From contig JAOZSY010000100.1 of the NCBI GenBank assembly GCA_029939445.1, positions 1 through 9,290 on the forward strand: DNA of 9,290 bases, written 5' to 3'. Source of the DNA: Bacteroidales bacterium. GTDB lineage: Bacteria; Bacteroidota; Bacteroidia; Bacteroidales; UBA1556. Shown here one piece after another: positions 1 through 7,714 of the stretch. Each line of letters starts with the position of its first letter. The stretch's first letter is position 1. A program made the translations under genes and the position numbers. Below the pieces are notes generated by a model. That model searched no databases, was not told the DNA's origin, and worked only from the letters and a program-made list of their open reading frames with translations.

Positions 1-23
1 CCGTGTTACATTAACAAATTTCT

Positions 24-31
24 TAACTTTG
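24..31 (+). promoter_or_regulatory. Bacteroidota-type -7 promoter element upstream of mfd
   Basis: TAACTTTG is a perfect match to the TAnnTTTG -7 consensus used by the primary sigma factor of Bacteroidota. It lies 24 bases before the mfd ATG, so transcription would start near position 38 with a leader of under 20 nt. The partner TTG (-33) would fall at or before the window's first bases, so it cannot be judged. Confidence 0.6.
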
Positions 32-55
32 CGCTCCTAAAATAGCAACACATTT

Positions 56-3000
56 ATGAAGACTTCAGATTTTACAAAATTATTTATTGAAGATGCAGCT
101 AGCAAAAGCTTTTTCGATGCCATTGTAGAAAAGAAATCTCATAATCTTTTGCAGGGAATGATTGGTTCATCAACTTCCATTTTAGCAAAAAATTTGCATT
201 CTATAAATCCCGGGATTTCACTTTTTATCCTTCCCGATAAAGAGTCCGCAGCCTATTTTATGAATGATCTTGAGCAGCTGATTGGAGAAACGGGAAAACA
301 GCTATCACAGAAGAAGGTGTTATTCTTTCCTACAGCATACAAAAAAGCTTATGATCTAGAGCATACTGATAATAATAACCTTCTTTTCCGAACTGAAGTA
401 ATAAAACGTATTGGAGGAGGTACAAAGAATCTTTTTATAGTGAGCTTTCCTGAGGCGATGAGTGAAAATATAATTTCAAAAGCATATGTCAGTAAAAACA
501 CTATGAAAATGAGTGTTGGTGAAGAACTTAGCTTTGATTTTATTATTGAATTATTGCAAGAATATGGATTTGAGCAAGTAGATTTTGTAATAGAGCCTGG
601 CCAATTTGCTTTTCGTGGTGGTATAATAGATATTTTTTCTTTTTCCAATGATTTTCCTTTTAGAATTGAGTTCTTTGGTGATGAAATTGACAGCATCCGT
701 AGCTTTGATACTACAAACCAGCGATCCATCGAAAATCATAATAAAATAAGTATTCTTCCAAACATTCAAGATAGAAGTATAATAGAGCGAAGAAGTGATA
801 TATTAAGCTTTCTACCTCCAAATACACGTATTTGGGCAAAAGATTTTAATTATATTTTCGATATAATTGATAAATTTTATTCTAAAGCATATAAATCTTT
901 CCATGAACTTGAAGGAGAGGTCGCACAATTAGAGCCTAAAGAACTTTTCACTGATTCTCATATTTTTAAGAAAGGCCTTAATAAGCATTTAACTATTGAA
1001 TTGGCTGAAAGAAGCTGTTGCTACAAAGATTCTAATATATTTAGTTTTGATATGGCTCCGCAACCACCTTTCAACAAAAAGTTTGACTTACTAATAGACA
1101 ATCTCCAGCAAAATAGTGCTGAGGGAATTAGTAACTATATTGTTGCTGATCAGGAGAATCAGATAAAGCGTATTGAGCAGATTTTTGAAGACATGGCTGC
1201 TGATGAAAATACTCCTATTGCAATAAAATGGCAGCCGATATTATTAAGTTTGCAAAATGGTTTTATAGATAAGCGAGCTAAGATTGCTTGTTATACTGAT
1301 CATCAGATTTTTGAAAGGTATCATCGTTTTAAACTCAAAGAGCGATTTACCAATAAGGAAGCCATTACGCTAAAGGAAATCTATAATCTACAGCCTGGCG
1401 ATTACGTTACTCATGTAGACCATGGGGTTGCACGCTTTGGAGGGCTCGAAAAGATTAATAATAACGGCAAGGAGCAGGAAGCTATTAGGTTACATTTTCA
1501 AAATAATGACTTAATATATGTAAGCATACACGCTTTGCATAGAGTTTCTAAATTTGTAAGTAAAGATGGAATTGAGCCTAAGCTTAGTAAACTAGGCTCA
1601 CGCGCATGGGCAAAACTTAAAGCAAAAACAAAAAGTAGAGTTAAGGATATTGCTAAAGAGCTCATAAGCCTTTATGCAAAAAGAAAAGCCGTAAAAGGAT
1701 ATGCTTTTGAAGAGGATTCGTACTTACAAAGAGAGTTGGAGGCTAGTTTCTTTTTTGAAGATACTCCTGACCAAATAAAAGCTACTGCAGATTTTAAGCA
1801 AGATATGGAAAGTGACTCGCCAATGGATAGGCTTATTTGTGGTGATGTGGGTTTTGGAAAAACCGAAATTGCAATTAGAGCAGCCTTCAAGGCAGTGGCT
1901 GATAGTAAGCAAGTAGCAATACTTGTTCCTACTACGGTACTGGCTTTACAGCATTATCATACTTTTAGGAATAGGCTTAAAGAGATGCCTGTAAGAGTTG
2001 ATTATATAAACAGATTTAGATCTGCTAAGCAGCAAAAACAAACTCTTAAAGATTTAGAAGACGGTAAAGTGGATATACTTATTGGAACCCATAGGATTGT
2101 TAGCAAAGATATCCATTTTAAAGATTTAGGCTTACTTATTATTGATGAAGAGCAGAAATTTGGAGTAGCCATAAAAGAGAAACTCAAAAATATAAAATTA
2201 AATATTGATACTCTTACATTAACGGCAACGCCAATACCACGAACATTACAGTTTTCGCTAATGGGGGCACGAGATATGAGTATTATAAACACACCTCCTC
2301 CCAATAGATATCCTGTACAAACTGTTTTGCAGTCAATTAACGAAGATGTAATTCGAGATGCTATACAATATGAAATTTCGCGACGAGGGCAGGTATATGT
2401 AATAAACAATCGCATAAAAAATATCCATGAAATTGCTTTGTTAATAGAAAAACTTGTTCCTACGGCTAGGGTATGCGTTGGCCATGGACAAATGGAAGGG
2501 CGAAAACTAGAGAAAACAATGATGGATTTTGTAGCAGGAGATTATGATGTGCTTGTTGCTACAACTATTGTAGAATCGGGCTTGGATATTCCCAATGCAA
2601 ATACAATGATAATATACGACGCTCAAAATTATGGACTTAGCGACTTACATCAATTACGTGGACGGGTTGGACGAACTAATAAAAAGGCTTTCTGTTATAT
2701 GCTAGCTCCCCCAATATCTTCTCTAACTCCAGAGTCACGCAAACGACTTCAAGCAATTGAAGAATTCTCGGATTTAGGATCCGGATTCAATATTGCAATG
2801 CGCGATTTAGATATTAGAGGAGCAGGAAATATTCTTGGTGGGGAGCAAAGTGGCTTTATTTCCGAGATTGGTTTTGAGATGTTTCACCAAATAATGGACG
2901 AAACTATTGCCGAGCTTAAAGAGAATGAATTTGCTGATGTTTTTAAGGAAGAGAATAAAAAGAAAAAGAAGGTTTTTGTTAAAGATACCCGATTTGAGTC

Positions 3001-3445
3001 TGATTTGCATATCCTTATCCCAGATACTTATATTCAGCAAACAGCCGAGCGCTTAATATTTTATAAGAAACTTGAAGCCTGCGAAAATGAAGATGATATT
3101 GATAAGTTTTCCATAGAAATAATTGATAGATTTGGCCCTATTCCAAACGAACTTGAACGATTAATAGATAGTTTAAGATTACGATGGATAGCTAAAGATC
3201 TTGGATTAGAGAAAGTTGTAATTAAAAATAGCAAGATGATTGCTTGGTTAGTATATCAACAGGAATCAGAATATTACTCTGGAAAAACTTTCTCTAGATT
3301 ATTGAATTATATTCAGAATAATCCATCACAATTAGGCATGAAAGAAAATAAGCAAAAACTAACTTTGAACTTTGGGCAAACAAAATCTGTTAGTAGAGGG
3401 CTCGAAAAACTAAATAGAATTAGTGAATGGCAAAGCAATAAATAG
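56..3445 (+). CDS. mfd: Transcription-repair coupling factor Mfd
   Basis: Cytoplasmic ATP-dependent DNA translocase. It recognises RNA polymerase stalled at a lesion, pushes it off, and recruits UvrA to start nucleotide excision repair. At 1129 residues it is full length for the family (E. coli Mfd is about 1150). Domains in order: a UvrB-like N-terminal module (about 20-345, with the conserved FRGGIIDIF at 186-194), the CarD-like RNA-polymerase interaction domain (about 443-505, beginning LQPGDYVTHVDHG), and a RecG-like helicase core. The core has Walker A GDVGFGKTE (596-604), Walker B DEEQ (697-700), motif III TATPIPRT (723-730) and motif VI QLRGRVGR (866-873). The translocation motif DLDIRGAGNILGGEQSG (917-933) and a C-terminal TRCF domain (about 985-1090) follow. 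No key residue is missing. The ATG sits just behind a good promoter element and opens a family-like N terminus. No clear terminator follows the stop, so readthrough into ssb is possible. Confidence 0.98.
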   Translation: MKTSDFTKLFIEDAASKSFFDAIVEKKSHNLLQGMIGSSTSILAKNLHSINPGISLFILPDKESAAYFMNDLEQLIGETGKQLSQKKVLFFPTAYKKAYDLEHTDNNNLLFRTEVIKRIGGGTKNLFIVSFPEAMSENIISKAYVSKNTMKMSVGEELSFDFIIELLQEYGFEQVDFVIEPGQFAFRGGIIDIFSFSNDFPFRIEFFGDEIDSIRSFDTTNQRSIENHNKISILPNIQDRSIIERRSDILSFLPPNTRIWAKDFNYIFDIIDKFYSKAYKSFHELEGEVAQLEPKELFTDSHIFKKGLNKHLTIELAERSCCYKDSNIFSFDMAPQPPFNKKFDLLIDNLQQNSAEGISNYIVADQENQIKRIEQIFEDMAADENTPIAIKWQPILLSLQNGFIDKRAKIACYTDHQIFERYHRFKLKERFTNKEAITLKEIYNLQPGDYVTHVDHGVARFGGLEKINNNGKEQEAIRLHFQNNDLIYVSIHALHRVSKFVSKDGIEPKLSKLGSRAWAKLKAKTKSRVKDIAKELISLYAKRKAVKGYAFEEDSYLQRELEASFFFEDTPDQIKATADFKQDMESDSPMDRLICGDVGFGKTEIAIRAAFKAVADSKQVAILVPTTVLALQHYHTFRNRLKEMPVRVDYINRFRSAKQQKQTLKDLEDGKVDILIGTHRIVSKDIHFKDLGLLIIDEEQKFGVAIKEKLKNIKLNIDTLTLTATPIPRTLQFSLMGARDMSIINTPPPNRYPVQTVLQSINEDVIRDAIQYEISRRGQVYVINNRIKNIHEIALLIEKLVPTARVCVGHGQMEGRKLEKTMMDFVAGDYDVLVATTIVESGLDIPNANTMIIYDAQNYGLSDLHQLRGRVGRTNKKAFCYMLAPPISSLTPESRKRLQAIEEFSDLGSGFNIAMRDLDIRGAGNILGGEQSGFISEIGFEMFHQIMDETIAELKENEFADVFKEENKKKKKVFVKDTRFESDLHILIPDTYIQQTAERLIFYKKLEACENEDDIDKFSIEIIDRFGPIPNELERLIDSLRLRWIAKDLGLEKVVIKNSKMIAWLVYQQESEYYSGKTFSRLLNYIQNNPSQLGMKENKQKLTLNFGQTKSVSRGLEKLNRISEWQSNK

Positions 3446-3575
3446 ATTGCTTATTCAATTAGCTATGTTATCATCAATAAAATATATAAAACTACTATTG
3501 ATAGTAAGTATCATGCATTTTAGATAAATTCAAATTTTGTGAATAAGTTATAATTAAAGTAAAGATTAGATTCAT

Positions 3576-3583
3576 TAAATTTG
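3576..3583 (+). promoter_or_regulatory. Bacteroidota-type -7 promoter element upstream of ssb
   Basis: TAAATTTG matches TAnnTTTG perfectly. A TTA at 3554-3556, one base from the TTG consensus, sits 19 bases upstream, within the usual spacing for a -33 element. The ssb ATG follows 34 bases after the element. This suggests ssb has its own promoter in the 172-bp gap after mfd. Confidence 0.6.
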
Positions 3584-3617
3584 TAGCAATAATTTTAGAA
3601 TTTTAAAAACAATAAAA

Positions 3618-4094
3618 ATGGCAGGAATTAATAAAGTAATAGTTTTAGGAAATCTTGGGGCAGACCCAGAAATTCGTTCATTAGAAAATGGTACAAAAGT
3701 AGCGACACTAAGCATTGCTACTACTGAATCGTATAAGGATAAAGCAGGAGCATGGCAAGAGCAAACAGAATGGCATCGCGTTGTACTATGGCGTTGGTTA
3801 GCTGAGAAAGCTGAAAAAATGAAGAAAGGCAGTAAGGTATATATTGAGGGCAGTTTGCGTACTCGCTCTTGGACTGATAAAGATAATATTACTAGATATA
3901 CTACTGAAATTGTTGGTGATAAAACTTTATTATTGGATAAAAGTGAAGGTGGTGGAAACTACCCTCCTAGCCCAGGTGCATCTGATGCTCCAGCTCAGCC
4001 ACAAGCTAAAGCAAATCAAGCTCAAGACACTAAACAGGCAGCAACACCTCCTGTAACAAATACTAATGAACCCGAAGATGATCTTCCGTTCTAA
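3618..4094 (+). CDS. ssb: Single-stranded DNA-binding protein Ssb
   Basis: Binds and protects single-stranded DNA in replication, recombination and repair, and recruits partner proteins through its C-terminal tail. The N-terminal OB fold spans about residues 1-108. It opens with INKVIVLGNLGADPEIR, and the core motif EWHRVVLW is at 51-58. YIEGSLRTRSWTD follows at 75-87. W52 and W85 match aromatic DNA-stacking positions of E. coli SSB, and W58 stands near its F60. A flexible linker rich in Pro, Gln, Ala and Thr (about 111-150) leads to the acidic tip EPEDDLPF, the conserved docking peptide, so the protein is complete. Length (158 aa) is normal. The leader before the ATG is A-rich without a Shine-Dalgarno, as is usual in this phylum. 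The gene has its own promoter-like element and terminator, so it may be monocistronic. Confidence 0.97.
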   Translation: MAGINKVIVLGNLGADPEIRSLENGTKVATLSIATTESYKDKAGAWQEQTEWHRVVLWRWLAEKAEKMKKGSKVYIEGSLRTRSWTDKDNITRYTTEIVGDKTLLLDKSEGGGNYPPSPGASDAPAQPQAKANQAQDTKQAATPPVTNTNEPEDDLPF

Positions 4095-4107
4095 ATAAAA
4101 GATTAAT

Positions 4108-4142
4108 AAACACCTGAAATATATATTTCAGGTGTTTTTTTT
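4108..4142 (+). terminator. Intrinsic terminator of ssb
   Basis: A perfect 13-bp stem has arms at 4108-4120 and 4125-4137 (core ACACCTGAAAT and its complement) and a 4-base ATAT loop. Its right arm runs into eight consecutive T's. It begins 13 bases after the ssb stop. The left arm starts with only three A's, so it is mainly a plus-strand terminator. It separates ssb from the thioesterase gene, which starts within 50 bases. Confidence 0.92.
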
Positions 4143-4186
4143 ATTTATTAAGAATATAAATGGGATATCTTTTTAACAGTATTACA

Positions 4187-4924
4187 ATGGAAAATAACGG
4201 CATTTGGGAATATCGATTCAAGGTTCGTTCTTTTGATGTAGATCAAAATAACTTCATTACCACAACTAGCATTAGCGAATACCTACAGGAAGTCGCAGGT
4301 GATCATTCCAATAATATGGGCTTTGGATATCGCCAGTTTGTTCTTAAAAATATGGCATGGATTCTTTCTGGTATTAGAATAGAAATTGAGAGATTACCAA
4401 AATGGGAAGAAGAAGTTTTAATTAAGTCGTGGGTTGTTGAAAATGATAAATTTATATCAAGACGAGATTTTAGCTGGTACGATAAAGATGGAAACACACT
4501 ATTAAGCGCAAGCACAAAGTGGATACTTTTTGATACTAATATACGACGCCCGCAGATAGTTGATAGAATGGGAATTACTGTAGAAATGCACCCCGATAAA
4601 AAGGCAACAAACGAAGTTGCAAATATTAGAAATAAAATTACCGAGGGATCTATAGTCGACTATACTGTTCAGTATTCTGATTTAGATATGGTTGGACATA
4701 TGAATAATACAAAATATATTCAACTATTATTAAACTCATATAGCCCCGAATTCCACAAAACTAATAAGCTTAAAACAATAGATATAAATTTTAAAACAGA
4801 AGCTCAGTTCAATGATAAATTACATCTACATACCAATATTATTGAAAACAAAAAGTATTATCATGAACTAAAACGAGCAACTGATAATAAAATCAATTGC
4901 TCGTCTATTATATTATGGGAATAG
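4187..4924 (+). CDS. Acyl-ACP thioesterase (FatA/FatB-like family)
   Basis: Predicted to hydrolyse acyl-ACP in the cytoplasm, releasing free fatty acids from fatty-acid synthesis. The protein reads as two hotdog modules. The N-terminal one has FKVRSFDVDQNN followed by SISEYLQEVAGDHS, both typical of the acyl-ACP thioesterase family. The second starts near YTVQYSDLDMVGHMNNTKY, which carries the D-x-D-x-x-G-H-x-N-N-x-x-Y signature of the family's catalytic region. An in-frame ATG at 4160 would add nine residues (MGYLFNSIT). I prefer 4187 because family members normally begin just before the YRFKVRS strand and because 4160 lies only 18 bases past the ssb terminator. A weak -7-like TATCTTTT at 4166-4173 would also force the shorter start. 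With that start the protein has 245 aa, normal for bacterial members. The stop is 7 bp from the stop of the convergent lipoprotein gene. Acyl chain-length preference cannot be read from the sequence. Confidence 0.88.
   Translation: MENNGIWEYRFKVRSFDVDQNNFITTTSISEYLQEVAGDHSNNMGFGYRQFVLKNMAWILSGIRIEIERLPKWEEEVLIKSWVVENDKFISRRDFSWYDKDGNTLLSASTKWILFDTNIRRPQIVDRMGITVEMHPDKKATNEVANIRNKITEGSIVDYTVQYSDLDMVGHMNNTKYIQLLLNSYSPEFHKTNKLKTIDINFKTEAQFNDKLHLHTNIIENKKYYHELKRATDNKINCSSIILWE
4873..4904 (-). terminator. Hairpin inside the thioesterase 3' end, possible terminator for the lipoprotein transcript
   Basis: The outer arms ACGAGCAA (4873-4880) and TTGCTCGT (4897-4904) pair over 8 bp. After one C/A mismatch, TGAT (4882-4885) pairs with ATCA (4892-4895), leaving a 6-base AATAAA loop. 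On the minus strand the stem ends in TTTTAGTT, a short U-tract, about 27 bases beyond the lipoprotein stop. On the plus strand no T-run follows. The hairpin lies wholly within thioesterase codons. Termination is inferred from structure only. Confidence 0.5.
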
Positions 4925-4931
4925 TATCTCT

Positions 4932-6536
4932 TTAATTTAGCATTACTTCAAGGCTATTTCTCTCTTTATCCTTAAACTCAATAATTATTCTAGAATGATA
5001 AGAATCAATAGGTTCTATACGGATTTCTTTTAATTTATTTTTCATTCCAGCTTTATCATAACTGAAATACCGCTCATTATAATACTCTTGAATTTGGCTA
5101 TCATATTCCGAATAATCCAAATTAAGTTGAGCAAATAAAGCATAGTTTTCCAGATATTTTGCAATATCCGAATCTTTAAGCGATTTGGACAATGCCTTTT
5201 CTGCCACAAAATTTACTATAACTTCTTTATCATTTGTTATTAGCATAATATTATTAACCATAGAGGCATATAATCTACTGCTATCATCTAGTATTGAATA
5301 ATAACCATCTATCATTTCTTTTTCGTTGTCTTCAAATATCTTTAAAAAGCCTTTATAAACCTCATCATTATCCAATTTAAGGAGTAATGAAGCTTTTACA
5401 TCAACAGGGCTACCACAGCCAGCGCTGTCTTTTTTCACTTCTATATGATGAATATTAAATACAACTTCACCATTAATTGCAGAAAAAATTCTTTCTATAT
5501 CAATATCCATTGAGACCTCTGCCATGCTCTCTACTCCATCAATATTCACTTGTCGCTCTTTGTATAAATCTTTAATCATTCGATATAACTCATGAGCATT
5601 CACCGCAACTGAAAAATTTGCAAAGCTCTCATTTGGAATATATTTTAATATATCTTTATCAAAATCATCCTTTATTATTTTATACTCCTCTATTAAATCT
5701 TTTAGCTCTTCAGGAAGTATAAGTTGCGATTCCGCAATAACTTGTCCTTTATCAAAACTAACATAATAATAGTATTCTATCCCTTTAGGATTAATTGGCA
5801 ACTGCGTTGCTACCACGGTTTTAAATTGATTAGGAATACTGTTAAGTACAAAATCACTATTAAACCAAATGTTAATATCCTTCCTATTCTCATAAAATTC
5901 TACAAAAGAATTATTAGTAGCAATGGAGTTACTCAGCTTAAGATTTATAAGACCTTCAGCTCGCTCTATCAATAAATCTTTTCCTCTATAGCCTTTGGTT
6001 ATTGAATAAATAATTGCAGTAGAATTATTCCATGAAATTATTTTCCTGTTGTCCATTTTATTAGAAATCAAATAATTATACTCTTCTGTTTCAACAAATT
6101 CTAAAGAGTCCATATTTTCTTCTGTTGCTTTTTTCAACATTGCTACAAATTTCTTAGAATCTGATATGCCAAAATTTATAGCTAAGGCCCTATACCACCC
6201 ATTCCTATTGGAAACGCCATAAACAAAAAACTGCTTTTCGAAGTCAATACCACTCTCATTTGGATTTTTGAATATATAATCAAATTCCATAACACGGTCA
6301 TAGTCCCTATCAATTGAATCATATGACGCTCTTTCGGTTATCTTTTTATATAATTCTGTTGCTGTAAACTCTTCTGTACCACTTTTATTAAGTAGCTCAC
6401 TAGGATTCATTGTAAACACAAAACTCGCATCATCAGGGATGTGTTTTAAATCCTCTGGCTTATCAGTTGAGCATGATGACATTATAAGTACCAATGCTAT
6501 AAAAGCGAATAATATTTCTCTAATTTTCATAATCAT
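4932..6536 (-). CDS. DUF4836-like lipoprotein
   Basis: Predicted lipoprotein of unknown function. The N terminus is a type II signal peptide: basic MKIRE, a hydrophobic run (about residues 8-19) and a lipobox-like MSSC with the lipidated cysteine at residue 22. The acidic stretch after the cysteine (CSTDKPED) loosely recalls surface-export signals of Bacteroidota lipoproteins, but this is weak. The mature protein opens with IPDDASFVFTMNPSELLNKSG (33-53), the pattern I associate with DUF4836, in which two similar halves begin with an 'IP.DA..V..' strand. A second such segment is YIPNESFANFSVAVN, near the middle. At 534 aa the length suits the family. ATG codons at 6536 and 6530 are both possible; the second (MKIRE) gives a more typical signal peptide. 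It lies 70 bp downstream of the PHP gene on the same strand. A near-promoter TATAATTTG (minus strand, 6547-6555) has one extra base in its spacer, so co-transcription with the PHP gene remains possible. Confidence 0.8.
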   Translation of the reverse strand: MIMKIREILFAFIALVLIMSSCSTDKPEDLKHIPDDASFVFTMNPSELLNKSGTEEFTATELYKKITERASYDSIDRDYDRVMEFDYIFKNPNESGIDFEKQFFVYGVSNRNGWYRALAINFGISDSKKFVAMLKKATEENMDSLEFVETEEYNYLISNKMDNRKIISWNNSTAIIYSITKGYRGKDLLIERAEGLINLKLSNSIATNNSFVEFYENRKDINIWFNSDFVLNSIPNQFKTVVATQLPINPKGIEYYYYVSFDKGQVIAESQLILPEELKDLIEEYKIIKDDFDKDILKYIPNESFANFSVAVNAHELYRMIKDLYKERQVNIDGVESMAEVSMDIDIERIFSAINGEVVFNIHHIEVKKDSAGCGSPVDVKASLLLKLDNDEVYKGFLKIFEDNEKEMIDGYYSILDDSSRLYASMVNNIMLITNDKEVIVNFVAEKALSKSLKDSDIAKYLENYALFAQLNLDYSEYDSQIQEYYNERYFSYDKAGMKNKLKEIRIEPIDSYHSRIIIEFKDKERNSLEVMLN

Positions 6537-6606
6537 GTTTTAATTTCAAATTATATCTATAATTTCCTTTTGACGATTGAAATACATTTTTGTTACACCA
6601 AAAACA

Positions 6607-7452
6607 TTATAATAATAATGGAATTTGTTCCCATTTATTGTTCTTATAAAAAGATATTGTTTCATAGCCTGCTTCATGTACAATAATTGCAGCCTCTTTA
6701 TAATAGGATAAAAGCTCTGAAGTTGAGTGAGCATCAGTACTAATAATTATAGGAATACCCATTATATTTGCCTTACGAATTATTTTAGGAGAGGGAAAAG
6801 TCGTATGCCATTTGCCTTTATAAATTCCTCTAGTGTTTATCTCCATAATACTACCAGCATTTTTTATCTCCTGCAATGTTAAATCTACCTCGTTTTGATA
6901 CCAGTCTTCATATTCCTCAAATAACACACCAATAGTATTCATCGCAACTTTATCAAGGTGTGCAATAATATCTGGCTTTTGAGTTATTATCATTTCTCTC
7001 ATTTGACTAAAATATGATTTCACAGCAAACTTATAATCACCATCAAAAATTTTAAGCATATTATTCTGCGATTGTTTTTTATCACCATCAATAAACCAAA
7101 GACCACCATTATTAGGATTCCGAACAAGATGAACAGCACCTATTGTATAATCCAGATTTAATAAATTAGAAAAATACTCATTAGTATTGGTCAATTTGGG
7201 GATATAGTCAACTTCTAAAGAAGCAAAAATATGGATTTGACCTTCATACTTTTGTTGCAAAACAGATATGATTTCACGGTATTTTTTAGTTTTATCGTCA
7301 CTTATGCTCCATTTGTTAAAAAAATTTACAGGAGAATGACTTGATATACCAATAGCTTTAATCTTTTGATTTATAGCTGATTGTACCATTTCTTCAATCG
7401 AATTTTTCCCGTCACAAAATAAATTGTGAGTATGATAACAAAGATATTGCAT
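6607..7452 (-). CDS. PHP-domain phosphoesterase, histidinol-phosphatase (HisJ/HisK-like) family
   Basis: Predicted metal-dependent phosphoesterase. The closest functional model is histidinol-phosphatase, which makes L-histidinol from histidinol phosphate in histidine biosynthesis. All PHP metal-ligand motifs are visible: HTH at 7-9 with D14 in the following FCDG, ISSHSP (H39), LEVDY (E80), GAVHLV (H108), IIAHLDKV (H165) and STDAHS (D240, H242). NTRG at 206-209 fits the usual substrate-side segment. At 281 aa it is a normal single-domain member. No signal peptide is present, so it should be cytoplasmic. The ATG at 7452 places HTH at residue 7, as expected. The gene is divergent from a micro-gene and lies 70 bp upstream of the lipoprotein gene. 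No other his gene is nearby, so the exact substrate is uncertain; other HisJ-like enzymes act on other small phosphates. Confidence 0.85.
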   Translation of the reverse strand: MQYLCYHTHNLFCDGKNSIEEMVQSAINQKIKAIGISSHSPVNFFNKWSISDDKTKKYREIISVLQQKYEGQIHIFASLEVDYIPKLTNTNEYFSNLLNLDYTIGAVHLVRNPNNGGLWFIDGDKKQSQNNMLKIFDGDYKFAVKSYFSQMREMIITQKPDIIAHLDKVAMNTIGVLFEEYEDWYQNEVDLTLQEIKNAGSIMEINTRGIYKGKWHTTFPSPKIIRKANIMGIPIIISTDAHSTSELLSYYKEAAIIVHEAGYETISFYKNNKWEQIPLLL

Positions 7453-7469
7453 GATACTATCGTCTTATA
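7436..7469 (+). promoter_or_regulatory. Candidate control element upstream of micro-gene 1 (copy A)
   Basis: TAAC at 7436-7439 is followed, after 20 bases, by TCGTCTTATA at 7460-7469. The same two blocks with identical spacing occur upstream of micro-gene 2. The 10-mer starts 66 bases before the ATG at 7526. The TAAC block overlaps codons 5-6 of the divergent PHP gene. The AAC...CGTC pairing recalls ECF sigma promoters, but the spacing is longer than usual for those, so the mechanism is open. Confidence 0.4.
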
Positions 7470-7525
7470 GTTAAAACAATTAGATTACAGAAAGTAAATA
7501 TAGTGTAAAATTAAAAATAATTCTT

Positions 7526-7633
7526 ATGTCAAAAGCAAAAAATCAACCAACTAAAGTAAGTCAAAATACATTATTTATGATTTATGGAGTAGTTATAGTT
7601 TCAGCTATCATACTAACACTTCTGACTAAATAA
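7526..7633 (+). CDS. Micro-gene 1: 35-residue single-pass membrane protein
   Basis: I do not recognise the family. The peptide has a short polar, basic N-terminal tail (MSKAKNQPTK; K3, K5, K10) and one hydrophobic helix at about 16-33 that runs to the C terminus (LTLLTK). By the positive-inside rule the tail should be cytoplasmic with almost nothing exposed outside. It is real rather than chance for three reasons. A second gene 144 bp downstream encodes a related peptide: 9 of the last 17 residues are identical, starting at IY, and both start MSK. The hydrophobic run keeps the reading frame's register. An intrinsic terminator follows 31 bases after its stop. The leader is AT-rich without a Shine-Dalgarno. 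Possible roles include a small subunit of a membrane complex, a stress peptide or a type I-like toxin; none can be chosen from sequence. Confidence 0.7.
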   Translation: MSKAKNQPTKVSQNTLFMIYGVVIVSAIILTLLTK

Positions 7634-7664
7634 CTTAGGCTAAACATTAATAAAATAACTCCAA

Positions 7665-7700
7665 AGCATGTAATTTTTAACAAATACATGCTATTTTTTT
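7665..7700 (+). terminator. Intrinsic terminator of micro-gene 1
   Basis: A perfect 8-bp stem, AGCATGTA (7665-7672) with TACATGCT (7685-7692), has a 12-base loop. One A later it is followed by seven T's (7694-7700). It is a plus-strand terminator placed between the two micro-genes, so micro-gene 2 needs its own promoter. Confidence 0.8.
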
Positions 7701-7714
7701 AGAATATTTTTTAT

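Noticed and set aside
2002..2415. 137-codon open frame on the minus strand
   Set aside because: It is fully antisense to the helicase core of mfd and its composition is that of a shadow frame.
3493..3506. Near-palindrome TACTATTGATAGTA after mfd, considered as its terminator
   Set aside because: The stem is short and AT-rich, its loop is only 2-4 bases and no T-run follows.
3844..4056. 70-codon plus-strand frame inside ssb
   Set aside because: It is a +1 shadow of ssb, with no support of its own.
5724..5975. 83-codon open frame on the plus strand
   Set aside because: It lies antisense within the lipoprotein gene, has no recognisable motif, and the opposite strand is clearly coding.
6546..6734. 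62-codon minus-strand frame overlapping the PHP gene's 3' end
   Set aside because: It overlaps conserved PHP motif sequence in another frame and has no family-like features.
7495..7502. TATATTTA on the minus strand as a PHP promoter -7 element
   Set aside because: It misses the final G of TAnnTTTG and no TTG lies at 19-21 bases upstream.
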